The notes beneath the pieces were generated by a model. That model made no database searches. It was not told where the DNA came from and saw only the letters and a program-made list of their open reading frames with translations. A stretch of DNA of 64,000 nucleotides from NCBI GenBank assembly GCA_021521415.1, contig JAIQDT010001660.1, forward strand, positions 186,001 through 250,000. Direction: 5' to 3'. Positions 1-10,892 of the stretch are shown in pieces. Within the stretch, counting starts at the first letter, position 1; each line of letters starts with the position of its first letter. Both the position numbers and the translations under genes were made by a program. The DNA is from Bidens hawaiensis. Taxonomy: Eukaryota; Streptophyta; Magnoliopsida; Asterales; Asteraceae.

Positions 1-513
1 TTTACTCGTTTAAGTAACAAAATACGATTTTAATGAGAATATCTATGAAATAAACCAGGGAATTCGTGCTTGATCAATAAGTTAAGAGTATGGACTTATA
101 TTTTGGTTAATATCCCTTTCTTGGACCTTAATTTACTCGATTTATGCCTAAAATAAGCGATTTACATGCTAAAAACAAACTAGGAAGGAAATAAACTTAA
201 ACGATCTAACCAGTTACCCATAGCGCCGCGTGGTGGGGGAGAGGCTTCCCACCACGCGGTGCTCCGGCCTCCTAAGGTGGAGTTTCATATTTTGACATTT
301 TTGGTCCTTGTGGTTTGAGAATTGGATAATTAATGAATCTTTTATGCATAAATTAAGAATTGAACATCTTTTAAAGTATGAAGGGCCTAAAGTGAACATA
401 TGGAAACTTAATTACTCATAAACATTTGATTTTTATTAATAACAAAGATCTAAAATGTTTCCAGTCGGGTTAAATGTAAACGAATACGGGTTTAGAAAAT
501 CCGAAATGTTACA
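1..513. mobile_element. 3' part of an LTR (window-edge fragment)
   Basis: The stretch has no gene and ends in TGTTACA at 507-513, the same terminus as the two complete solo LTRs at 28991-30920 and 44245-46834. It contains a strong GC-rich hairpin: 222-240 pairs almost perfectly with 245-263 around a 4-base loop, similar in style to the palindromes inside the 28991-30920 LTR. The left end lies outside the window, so length and target duplication cannot be judged. Assignment to the same LTR type is inference from the terminus and layout. Confidence 0.5.
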
Positions 514-727
514 TTAGGGTTGTGGGTGAGAATCAAACTTGCATTCCACATTAAGAAGGCAAGGTGTTCACCACTAGATCAAAATCTATTCCTGAGTATT
601 ATTTAAAAAGAGAAAAGAAAAGAAAGGGAAGTAGGAGAGAAAGGAAAGGAAAATATGTAATTTTATGTGCTTCCTAGTTGGGAGGAAAAGAAAGAAAAGT
701 CTCAATTTACCATTATACCCTTAGTAG
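514..727. other. Intergenic, no gene seen
   Basis: Purine-rich AT-biased sequence with a degenerate tRNA-like or LTR-like stretch at about 530-585. No reading frame of note. Confidence 0.4.
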
Positions 728-1074
728 TGTTGTAGAAATCGCTAGTCACTAGTCGGGCAGTAGGGTAGGGACTAGCAATTAATCGGGATTAATTGGATCG
801 GACTTTCATGTATAATTTTTAGTTTTATATATACACGCACACATTTTTATATGTAATTTTAAGTTTTATATACACACAAACACATTTTAGTAGGAAATCG
901 ACTAAAATCTTGTCGGAAACCACTGATTTTGGCCAGAACTTCGTCAGAGAAAACCAACTAAGTCCGATTAATCCTGATTTTAGCCAAATTTGACCACTGA
1001 CTGATTAATTGATCGATTAGCCCAAATTTAATCGATGAGGTGGGGACTACCGCCTAATCTGAATTTTTACAACA
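728..1074. mobile_element. Candidate MITE with TGTTGTA terminal inverted repeats
   Basis: The 347 bp segment starts TGTTGTAGAAAT and ends ATTTTTACAACA, which are inverted copies of each other. The interior reiterates 'GATTAAT' and 'GACTA' words. The flanks share only TTAG, so a target-site duplication is not convincing. No coding capacity. Confidence 0.45.
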
Positions 1075-1460
1075 TTAGCCATTAGGTACTTCCAAATGTC
1101 AATAACTCATTTCCCTGAACTATCTCTACCTTTTTCTTTGTGGTCTCAAACAAGTCTTCATACTTTAACATGATGAAACCTCATTCTTTCTTCCTTCAAG
1201 AATTAAATTTAACCATGTTCGTTGACATGCGCGGGCCTAGTGTCTATTTATTATTTTAATATTTTGATATGTTCTTACATGCAAAACTTAGGGCAATATT
1301 ATCTTTATAGGTAATGTAGGTTAGGTTTACTACATCCAGAATATCTGGTTTAACATGTTATATGGCTTCACTATAAAAGATATATATGCCTTTTAATTAA
1401 TGGTGCAGCTAATTATATGGCATGTAGCTAATTATATGGCATGCAGAACATTTAATTAAT

Positions 1461-1894
1461 TGTTCTAAGTCAAACAGAAAAACTCAACCCAAAAAATTAG
1501 TTTGATAGGTGAGGAAACCCATTTGGTTTATAAAGCCCACATCAGTTGCCCATACAAGCGATGTGGGACAAGTCTTATACCTTGCAATGGTTTCAGTCCA
1601 TAACAATAGACCCTCGTTAAGGGTCAACGTCCTCGTTGGTCACGACCACGTTGGTAACGGTTGGCTCACTCCAGGCCACCACTCTAAGTCCTCGTTAATC
1701 ACAGTTGGCTTCCTCCAGGCCACCACTCCGAGGTTGGTTCTAATACAAATGTTGCAAGCCAAACAGAAGAACTCAACCCAAAAGACTAGTCTAATAGGTA
1801 AAGGAACTCATTTGGCTTATAAACCCCATATTAGTTGCCCATATAAACGATATGGGACAAGTCTCATACCTTACAATGGTTTCAATCCATAACA
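1461..1894 (-). mobile_element. Complete TRIM (terminal-repeat retrotransposon in miniature)
   Basis: Two 145 bp direct repeats (1461-1605 and 1750-1894) flank a 144 bp interior. On the minus strand each repeat starts TGTTATGGA and ends in ACA. Next to the upstream LTR, minus-strand 1749 downwards reads TTTGTATTAGAACC, a decayed match to the initiator-Met tRNA primer site (TGGTATCAGAGC) used by TRIMs. A perfect 5 bp target duplication TTAAT lies at 1456-1460 and 1895-1899. The open frame of 127 codons at 1509-1892 is only the translated repeat. Size and layout fit the TRIM class; it is non-autonomous. Confidence 0.88.
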
Positions 1895-2448
1895 TTAATA
1901 GTTTTAATATACTTCATTAAACAGTTCTACAAGACAAATCTATCTATAATAACAATATAAATAAACGAAAACCCAAAAATCCTATGTGTAGCGATGTGGT
2001 CGCTCCCCCCTTTTATAGAAGCCATCGTATTGCTTGATTTTAAAATGGGGAGCTCTCATTATACCCTTATAAAATTCGTGGGTCATGGGTTTAACTGTCG
2101 GATCCTTCTAAACCAGATATCTATCAACTAACCCGTTTCTTCACCATGGTTTTCATTATTCACAAGAAACTGCTTGGGCGTCATATCTTCACCATGGAAC
2201 GAAATCACTGCATCTCTTCTTCCTTCATGCTTCCAATTTCAACAGTCACTTAATCTATTCTTGAACCCTAAAACGGTTTCTCAGTTCTTTCTTGCAATTG
2301 AATTTGGAGCCCTAAGGTTAGTATTGCGTTCCGTTCTTTTCGAGGTGCAATTCGGATAGAAGGTATGTTCCCCTAAATTGATTTGCTCTAATTTAACATC
2401 TGTTATTTGTTCAGATTTCATTTGAGGATTCATCAATCAATTGCATTC

Positions 2449-2509
2449 ATGAAGTTTCTGTTTCCCCTATCGTCAGTGGTCTTATTGGGCTTCTTCTTCT
2501 TCTTCAGAG
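2449..2509 (+). other. Possible captured first exon (signal-peptide-like)
   Basis: An ATG at 2449 opens a short frame rich in Leu and Phe (MKFLFPLSSVVLLG then FFFFFRG) that ends at a GT donor at 2510. It looks like a first coding exon for a secreted or membrane protein, picked up inside the Helitron. No downstream exon was identified, so the source gene is unknown. Confidence 0.25.
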
Positions 2510-2997
2510 GTAATCACAATAAAATGTTGTTGTGTCATTGGATTGTGCATTGGTTAACCTAATTTGGACTGATCCAGTTGGAGAAATTTGGATCTATATT
2601 CATGTATGCTTCATACAAACCCTAAATGTATTTTATATTGTATTTTGATAGGAATTTATTAAAAGCGCACAAACTCTTCTATTTTATAAGGTATTCTATG
2701 ATGAATATTTTAATTTTCATTCTATTATGACTACATATGTTCATGTATACTTTAATTTTAATTTTAGATTTTGGTTTGGGTATTAATCGTATTTGACTTG
2801 CAAAGTTACTTTTAGGGTCAAATACATCAAGAGTTCAAATTTGATTCAGTATTTGCTTGAAATAATCAAATCTAGCTGATAGCTAAATCTTGTGGATCTT
2901 GCTAATTCGGAAAACATATTACATTATGTGGCAATAGAGGTATAATATTCAGAGTTTTATATTTTAAAATCAACCTTTGAATTCATCAACATGGCAG

Positions 2998-3095
2998 GGA
3001 AGAGCAAGGGAAGCAGGTGAGATAAATAAGAACTTGCTTACACTTGGTCATATAGTAAATGCAGCGTTTGATCCGTCGGGATATGTTCCATACAG
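2998..3095 (+). pseudogene. Captured exon of a kinesin-5 motor domain
   Basis: The 98 bp segment is preceded by an AG acceptor (2996-2997) and followed by a GT donor (3096). It encodes GRAREAGEINKNLLTLG and then a stretch ending GYVPYR. This is the switch II/alpha4 part of the kinesin motor domain, and the GRAREAGEINKSLLTLG wording is typical of plant kinesin-5 (KRP125-type). Substitutions after LTLG show drift from a functional motor. It lies inside the Helitron in the same orientation as the element, with splice sites kept, as expected of DNA-level exon capture. No other kinesin exon was found nearby. Confidence 0.8.
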
Positions 3096-3188
3096 GTAAT
3101 AGTTCTTTACTACAAATATTATAATGCTAACTATTAAATTAAACTTTTTTCTTTAATTAGATTAAAATATTGTAAGGGTAAATCAAAC

Positions 3189-3717
3189 CTGCAAGCTTTA
3201 AATGGGGGGTGATTTCTCTGTATCTACTCAATACTTCTTCAAAGCCATTACAAAACCTCTCTTCTGGATAAAAACTGAAAACATATTGATCATGCGTTGA
3301 GGCTGCAGGTTGGTAGCAAAATCAAAATGCAAGATCTAAGATTTAAAATTTAAGACTTAAAGATCCATAATAACAAAATTATCACTATAAATAATAGTTA
3401 TATACCATCTCCAAAACCATAACATGGAATCAAGTTATCCTCATCAAAGGCGGCTAATGTTTTCCCAATAATAGTTATTGCTTGCTCGTTTGGATTCAAA
3501 TTATCTCCAATATGATGTAGGCTTTTTCGGTTGAAAGACCTTGAACCTGTTTTAGCAATAAATAGTTAAAATGTTTCTTCAAGTATTGTAATTAAGAGAG
3601 GAAAATCAGGGATAATATAGTTACCGACTTACCGGCCCATTCATTGCTCTTTGTGAAATCAATAGCGACAATAAGGTTAGAAGATTCAAGTCCCGCGCGT
3701 GCTAGAGTTTCAGTCAC
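3189..3717 (-). pseudogene. Captured RGLG/copine-like E3 ligase fragment, three exons
   Basis: On the minus strand three exons with GT-AG borders are readable. 3717-3633 gives VTETLARAGLESSNL then IDFTKSNEWAG. 3546-3406 gives SRSFNRKSLHHIG then AFDEDNLIPCYGFGDG. 3302-3189 gives HDQYVFSFYPEERFCNGF then EEVLSRYREITP. These are consecutive parts of the VWA/copine domain of the RGLG RING ubiquitin ligases. The first exon lacks the upstream gene part, and the C-terminal RING exon was not found. The fragment runs opposite to the kinesin piece and to the Helitron, so at least two independent captures occurred. Reading frames are still open in these exons, suggesting a fairly recent event. Confidence 0.85.
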
Positions 3718-6700
3718 CTGCATAAAAAGTGAAAGTATCTATATATCATTCTACTTATAACAAACTTTTATAACTCTTATAAGAAAACTTTAAAAGAAAA
3801 CAATACACATAAATGCATTAATTCACACTAATATAACCATCATAAAAGTTCCACCTAAATAAACAAAGTATTAGCACTAACTTGCACAATATTACAAAAG
3901 CATGATGTATTTTCGATAAAGATATCTCCAAGAATGAACAGATACAATGATTAATTCAAATATTAAAAACAAAATTCAATTGCATAATATTATCTAAATA
4001 CAATAACGAGATTGACATGGACCAACTGACCATGGGATCATAATACATACAAATAATACATCATATCTTCTAAACTCCATAAACAATACAAGCAATTAAT
4101 TCTATCTGTTCCAAATGCTAACTGTTAAATTAAACTTTTTTGTTGAATTTATGATAACATGGTACTAAAACATCATGGACAGCAAATTAACAAGGTTGTT
4201 AAGAGGTTCATTAGGATGGAAAACATAAACTTGCATAATAGATTAATAGCTAATGTGTCACTGAGGTGAATTTTTACCTTACCATTTTACTTTAAATTGT
4301 ATAAAAGAGTTGACGACTTGACGTCCCCCCGCCTCTGCATTACACATAATCTTAATAATTTTCATTTTGAAGTTATGCTCTTATTTAGAGTTTACGCTAA
4401 TAAAATGCTTTCCTTTACATCATAATGCCTTCTATTTAATGGAAATATGTGGAGTTGTTCACTCTGTATTTGGATATGTGTTTCGTATGTACTTAGAGCT
4501 TTGATCTTTTATTTTTGGTATTTGAGTTTTACAGTGGTGGGTTATACAAGAGCGCAAGGGAAGACTTCAGCTGCTTTTTGACCAACTGATTTGGTATGCT
4601 ATTGGATTAGACTGGGACACAACGGGAATGTAAGATATAAGTTCTATGTTAATTAGTTATTTGTTTTGATCAATGTTAGATTAAAATATTGTAAAGGTAC
4701 ATAATATATTATTCTTTTCATGCAAGTCAGATGGCATAGGCTGCTGGCTGATTTCGGGTGTTATTTAGTTGTTTACAGCTTTTCGTTTACATTAACGGTT
4801 AGGTAACCTTTTAATATTAAAGATATTATCTGGTTTGTTAGTTGCTTTAGGATTCAAATTACATATTCGGCTTCAGTTCGCTCTAAACTGTAACCAAGTT
4901 GGGTTGTCGTTTGAAACGAACTGGAATGCATTTTTCGTTTTCATTTATAATAAACTAAATTCTGTAAATGTTGCACCAGCGTGCATACGAATATTTACAC
5001 ATAGATAAACATTAAAATTCATTTTCTGTTTAGATTTTAATCTATGCAGCCTCCTCCTCCTTCTCCACCACGTCACTGTTTGTGGTGATGTGCACGGTCA
5101 GGTAATTTAAAGATTAAAACTTTATTATCGTTTTTTTATTGTTTCCTATTAATTGACTTTGTAATGATGTGTACTCTTTGTTTTTACTTTATGTAGTCTT
5201 GTCTTATCTTAGTTTAATATTACTAATCTTCACACGTGCTAATCGCCTTCAATCAGATTATGACTATCACAATGAAAGGGAATTAAAGTTTTGCGTTATA
5301 AAAAGTTATAAGAGTGACTTTTGAAGCTATATTTCTTTGGATCAATCGAGCCAGACGGATGCTACTTTGGTTAGAGCATGTATGGTTATGCATATCTGTG
5401 AGGTAATATATTATTAATTCAGTGTGTTATGTGTTATCATTGTTAAACACATATTTGATAATACTCGGCAGCAATCGTGCTGCTTCAAAAGCTACAGCCA
5501 AATTCAAGGTAAGAGATCAGTATATGAATTAATAGGATTGATTAAATTGATTTAGTGTTGTATGAATCTATTTGAGGCTCATATTATTCAAACTTCGAAT
5601 CAGGTTTACAATGAAGGATTTTAGATAAACGATGGTATTGGCGCAATTTATTATTTTTTTGTCTTGGTAACAATTATGGACTGGGATGCCTTGGAGAAGT
5701 TGAAATGCCTATGCTCATGACCTCGCCTACCTTCAATCGTGAAACCCTAACCACCACATCTCCATGTTGAGACAATACATGAAAACTTTCTCATCTTTAG
5801 TTAGTTCTGAGTTTGACTTTGATTTTGAAAATAACTGGAACTCAAAGCTAGGTTAAACTAATAGGAAGCTGATATACATGACATAAATATGTGCTTTGTT
5901 ATTTGATTGGTTTTAGAAGCTTTGAATGAATATTTTTTGCACCAACTTTTATGTTAAATACGTTTCATATTTTCTACCAACTTTTATGTTAAAACAACAA
6001 ATATTTTTTGAACAATCAGCACAAAGTAAGACTGGTAGAATTGATTACAGAACTCAGAAGTCTGTCACATCAGACAATAAGGATTTTAAAATAAACATAA
6101 AATAAAATTAAATAAAAAAATAAAAATAAAACATGTAAAATGGTTCAAGAATTTTAGAAATCAACTATGTACAAGTGTTTATTGCGATTCATTCTCTATT
6201 AAAAGTTGGTTTTTATAATTTATTTTAGTTTTATGTTAATATGATATTTTTAATTAATTGTATATTTCGATTTCAGAGTTTAGACTTTAGAGATTAAAAC
6301 ATGATTTTTTGGCAAAACTAAATGGGCCAAAGTTTAATTAAGTTTTAATTTTATTGTTACGGAATTGTAATATACTATTAATTAAATAAATTGTATATTA
6401 CTTTTTTTCAGAACTACTCTAATAACCGAGTGAGTCTCAATTAAATTTAAATTTTATTGTTATGGAGTTATTATAGACTTAATATAATAAATTGTATAAT
6501 ATAGAGCAATTCGTAAAATATAGAAATAAAAAGTTATAAATTGAGCACAATTTTTATTTGGTAAGACGTCACATTCAATATTTTATGATTTTACGCAAGT
6601 ATTGTAAATCACCTTAATACAAAAGTGAATTTGAAGGGAGAAATGAAATTGAAGAATATAAGACACGTAGCTACCGGTTTTATGTCTACCAATTTTTTGT

Positions 6701-6810
6701 GGATATCGATCATATAAACTTTACTATATTATATACATGCGTGTACATGATATCCAAAATGACTTAAAGCTAGAAACTAATTATTTGTTATTTATTTTTA
6801 TGCTTATATA
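3718..6810. other. Helitron interior, unidentified
   Basis: AT-rich sequence inside the Helitron. Scattered short segments with plausible splice borders (for example near 4540-4630 and 5330-5400) might be further captured exons, but no protein family was recognised. Confidence 0.4.
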
Positions 6811-7708
6811 GGATGATGGATGCCAAAAACTTGAAGATGTTGAATGATTTAAGTGATGCTGATGACAAATCAGTTCTGTTAGTACGGGTCGTAAGGAAGT
6901 GGATAAACCATATACTTGACAGTCCTCTAACTATTATTTTCATTGATTTAATCTTAGAAAACAAAGAGGTTACACATGATTTTAATTAGATTGCTACTTG
7001 ATATTTTCTGCTAAATATATGATAATATGTGTCTTTCTGTTTTAGAGAAATAGAGTTCACGCTTCAATATTGAAGAAGTTCATAAGCTATTTTGTTAAAA
7101 AGATAAATGAGTACAGCTATCAAATCTCAAAAGCAAGTTTTGCAAGTTATTCTAATAATTTCATGTATGTTGAAAACACTCACAAAGTAAATTTGTCGAA
7201 AAATATTGATGTAAAGTTATGTGATAAATTTGGTGGAAGTTTTCATGCATTCAACTTTACAACCATTGATGATTTGCTTTCTGAAAAAATCCCTGCGTGC
7301 CGGTTATTGATCAAAAGAAAGGCTTATGCTAGGCTTCAGGTTATTTCTTTAGGTACCTGTGTAATTGAAGTGAAAATTCTTTCAGGAACTAATACTGGTG
7401 AAAGAATATCTATTCCTAGAATCGCTTTAACATCTTCTGACAAGAACATAACATTCAGAATTACAAGACGACAATATCCCTTGTCAGTTTGTTTCGCTAT
7501 GACTATAAACAAAAGCCAATGACAGTCACTAAATAGAGTTGGTTTGTACCTAAAGAGTGACGTCTTTTCACAAGGAAAACTATATGTCGCCTTATCAAGA
7601 GTTACAAGCAAAAAGGGGTTGAAGATACTTATTCTAGACAAATATGGCAGACAAACTAACAAGACAACAAATGTCGTCTTCAAGGAGATCTTTTCTTACT
7701 TGAACTAA
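6811..7708 (+). pseudogene. Decayed Helitron RPA-like OB-fold joined to PIF1 helicase C-terminus
   Basis: From the ATG at 6813 the translation begins MMDAKNLKMLNDLSDAD and passes VRVVRKWINH, typical of RPA70-like OB-fold proteins carried by plant Helitrons. An intron-like gap (about 6968-7044) precedes RVHASILKKFISYFVKKINE and SFHAFNFTTIDDLLSEKIP, the rest of the first OB fold. From about 7333 the frame switches, without a break, to the PIF1 helicase C-terminal region: RLQVISLGTCVIEVKILSG, then ITRRQYPLSVCFAMTINKSQ. A stop (TGA, 7520-7522) replaces the Gly of the conserved NKSQGQS motif. The rest (GLYLKSDVFSQGKLYVALSR) continues in frame to a TAA at 7706-7708. In an intact element RPA and RepHel are separate genes in another order, so this looks like an internal deletion or recombination junction. 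Non-functional. Confidence 0.82.
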
Positions 7709-7857
7709 ATTTAATTGTAATTTTGAATTCTTTATTTCATAAAATATTTTGAGTTCATACTGTGATGTTATTAATTGATTTCTACACTAAACTCAATAAT
7801 ATTACGTACATTAGAAAAAATTAAAATAACTCCCGTAACACGCGGGCTAAAAGCTAG

Positions 7858-8880
7858 TAGTTCTATATTTCAGCTAAATAACTTTTGCTTGTTATATTGT
7901 TAGTGTTGTTTACTTAACAAGTTAACATTGAATTTCAAGTTATATAATTCGAAAGGCTAACAACTTTACAAATAATATAGCCGACAACTTCGTCAACTAC
8001 TACATGCTTGATGGGGTCCTATTTGACAATTACTTCTAGACATGGTGCAAACCATTGTTGTAGTCTACCTCAAAGCACTTAATGCATATTTATTGTTTAA
8101 TTAACTCAAAAGAAACCATATTAATCCTTCCTTAATAGGTGACTCCAACCCTAATTGAATAAGATGCACAATCAAAATAAAGTGAGATTAAATTAAGAAT
8201 ACCTGATAAAAGAACGAGCATTGAGAAGTAGGTGTATGCTGTCAGAGTACTTGATGAAAGTGGTTGTATTTGAAGAGCGTTTAAAACATTTGACCTAAAT
8301 AAAATGAGGACAATATGGTAATTATAACATTTTTCTTTTCCTTTTCATTCTATTTTCTTTGATTTGGAAGGAAAACAAAACCTGTCTATTTTCTTTGTTT
8401 TTCTTTTCCTTTCTGTTCCTTTCCTTAAAAAAAAAAAAAATCTATGAAACATCATTTTCTCCTTTACCCGTCCCAGTTTCTTTTTATTTCTCCAAATGCG
8501 TTCACTCTCATATTTTATATACACGTAATGAGTTCTCGTATCCACACACATATATGTAGATCCGCCCTAGACTTTGTTTAAAGACAAAACCTATAGTTTT
8601 AAAATGTTAATAATTTATTTACTATAATAATATTAATAATGTGAAAATTAATACCGCCACTAACACTCAAGAGAATAAAGAAACAGATAGCGATCGACAG
8701 GAGGCTGTAACGTGGACACCTCAGCCTTCTGATTATGATCATTTTAAATCTTAAATAAATAAATACTCAAACAGGATCATGCTAATTATTCATTTTTTTT
8801 TTCTCTATAATAATAATAATAATATTTTTTAGCCGCAATAAAAATTTAATTCGTATCCGAGTTCGTATTCATACCGATTT
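7858..8880. other. Intergenic, no gene seen
   Basis: AT-rich spacer between the Helitron and the DUF707 gene leader. Open frames on both strands at 8345-8559 are low-complexity Phe/Lys-rich readings of an A/T tract. A (TAA)n-like tract lies near 8806-8825. Confidence 0.5.
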
Positions 8881-9323
8881 CTCAGGAACCGGAAAACGGC
8901 GTCGCTTTCACCTGAAGCAAACAAACAATAACAAACTGTAAGCAAGCATATCTGCAAACCCTAATTTCTCATTTAATTTCAAAATTCATAATTATTATTA
9001 TGCTTCACTGTACACCAATTTGTGCTTAATTGAGTTGCTGACGTGTTCTTGTTTCACATTTCGTATGAATTTGATCGATCTATTGATACAGTTAGGGTTA
9101 TGATTTACGCGTGTGCTTTAATTTAACCGTGACTGTGTTGTTTACGAGTTCGGATGACTGTGATTTGAATTTGGATCCGTTTTTGATGTGGATCTATTTG
9201 TAAACTGAGTTTATGTCTTATTGCTTAGTGTTAATGCTAATGCTGATAAGGAGAATGATAGAATGGATTAATTTATGTATAATCATAGTTATTAGTAGGA
9301 ATAAACCGAACAGTAAAGCAAAC

Positions 9324-9775
9324 TAGGGGTGCAAACGAGCCGAGCTGCTCGCGAGCTACTCGAGATCGGCTTGTTAAAAAGCTCGATCGAGCCGAGCTTA
9401 ATCGAGCCCGAGCCCGAGCTCAAGCCTAAAAGTAAGCTCGTTTAATAAACGAGCCTGAGCTTCACTTATCGAGCTCGAGCCGGCTCGTGAGCCTAAACGA
9501 GCATGTCATTTATATAATTTTTTAAAATATATATATTTAATATTTATTAATTAATATGTATAATGTTACGAAAAAATAAATAAAAATAACTAAATAATAT
9601 ATATTATTTTATACATAAAGTTATAATAGAAAAAAATATATAAAAATAATTATAGTTATATAAAAATAATTTGATAAATAGTAAACGAGCCGAGCTCGAG
9701 CTGAGCTCGAGCTTTGAAAATAGAGCTCGAAACAAGTTGAGCTCGGGCTCGGCTCGGCTTGGCTCGTTTGCACCC
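9324..9775. mobile_element. hAT-like MITE with GAGCTC-word interior
   Basis: Starts TAGGGGTGCAAACGAG and ends CTCGTTTGCACCC, near-perfect terminal inverted repeats. The flanks GTAAAGCAAAC (9313-9323) and GTAAAGAAAAC (9776-9786) match at 10 of 11 bases and contain the target duplication. Both ends of the interior reiterate GAGC/GAGCTC words; the middle is AT-rich. It sits in the 5' UTR intron of the DUF707 gene. Confidence 0.75.
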
Positions 9776-9905
9776 GTAAAGAAAACCAGCGGTTTGGTTT
9801 TATGTGTCTGTAAAAACCGAACTAACGGTTCGGTTTTAAAATTCCAAAAACCGAAGTTTTGGTTTTCGGTTTGGTTTTAGCCCAAAACCGCACCATGCAC
9901 TCCCC

Positions 9906-10313
9906 TAGTTATTAAAAGCCCTCGCTTCTTGCACCTAGGCCTATTTTTTCAGGCGATGCTCAATAAATGGGTGTCTAGTTCCTAGGCGAGCGCTTCGGCA
10001 TTGTCTACGACTGGAACATGAGAAGGTAAAAGCCGAGGAAAAGAGACGCAAGGAGTGCGATTGAAACTTAGATCTAGGAGAGGTCAAAGGAATTACATTC
10101 AACATGTTGATATTCAAGTTTTGGAATTACGTTTGAATCTTGACTATTTTAGAACTTTTGGTACTAAGTAGATGATTTTAATGTTATATAATAGCTTTTA
10201 TTTATTTTATTTGAAGAATAATATTATTTCTCATATACATAATATATCTTTAATTTTTTTATTTAAGTGCGCTTTTTTTGCGCCTTGACTGCGCCTATCA
10301 CATTTAATAACTA
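9906..10313. mobile_element. Non-autonomous DNA element in UTR intron
   Basis: Bounded by TAGTTATTAAA at the left and TTTAATAACTA at the right, exact inverted repeats. The interior near the left end is rich in GCGCC/CCTAGG-like words, and GCGCC words recur near the right end. No coding capacity and no clear target duplication. Confidence 0.5.
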
Positions 10314-10892
10314 TGTGTTATAATGATTATTGAATGAAAAGTTTCCAATTTGTACCAAATATTACCAACTTTATAGAGCAAGTTAGGTACCAGAAAAAGA
10401 GCAATATGCTGGCCCAACCTACAAAAATGTAATGGACCCATGCATATAATATCAAAATAATCGTCCTTTTGAAACCAGAGAGAATTGAAGTTGCACTCGA
10501 TCTTTTTAAGATAAGAAAGAGAATTAAAAATAAAAATGACTGATACTTTCTTGGATCAAGTGAAGGATAAAATACCTAGAGCTCATTTTATTGTTTAGCT
10601 ACTTTGAACCAAATTATATGAAAATGCTGTGACGATTACTCCATCAAGAATGCAATTTGTTTAGTTTACTTAGTTTTACTAAATCCAACAATTCATCCCT
10701 TTTCATTGATACTATCTGGATTTAATATTGAGTTTTTTTCACGGTTTCAACTTTTCAGGTATTCTAGCTATGTTCCAAATTTTTATTTAGCCCTTTAGCA
10801 TTCTGGTGGATGTTGTAAGCTCATTAGGAACTGCTCTTATAATTACCTGGACTCCTGGAGATTGACATATAGCATTTGTCACTTGTAACACA

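Larger units (their letters stand above)
1939..7857 (+). mobile_element. 5.9 kb Helitron carrying captured gene pieces
   Basis: The 5' end reads TCTATCTATAATAAC, and the following 100 bp match the 5' ends of the two small Helitrons at 20320-21627 and 36005-37312. The 3' end has a short GC-rich hairpin (CCCG at 7832-7835, CGGG at 7843-7846), then a short tail and CTAG at 7854-7857. The preceding base is A (1938) and the next is T (7858), as expected for insertion between A and T without target duplication. Inside are a decayed RPA-like/PIF1 helicase segment (6811-7708) and exon pieces of at least two unrelated host genes. The Rep (rolling-circle) part is not recognisable, so the copy is probably not autonomous. 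Confidence 0.85.
8881..10892 (+). promoter_or_regulatory. 5' leader of the DUF707 gene with a long UTR intron
   Basis: A plausible leader exon ends at 8937 before a GTAAGC donor (8938). A matching acceptor TTTTCAG ends at 10758, giving a second leader exon 10759-10892 before the ATG at 10893. The implied 1.8 kb UTR intron holds several repetitive insertions (9324-9775, about 9780-9905 and 9906-10313). The transcription start is not determined. The exon assignment is inferred from splice consensus only. Confidence 0.5.

Noticed and set aside
1509..1892. 127-codon open frame
   Set aside because: It covers the two LTRs and the interior of the TRIM; codons repeat because the LTRs are direct copies.
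7336..7683. 115-codon minus-strand open frame
   Set aside because: Antisense shadow of the PIF1 helicase remnant on the + strand.
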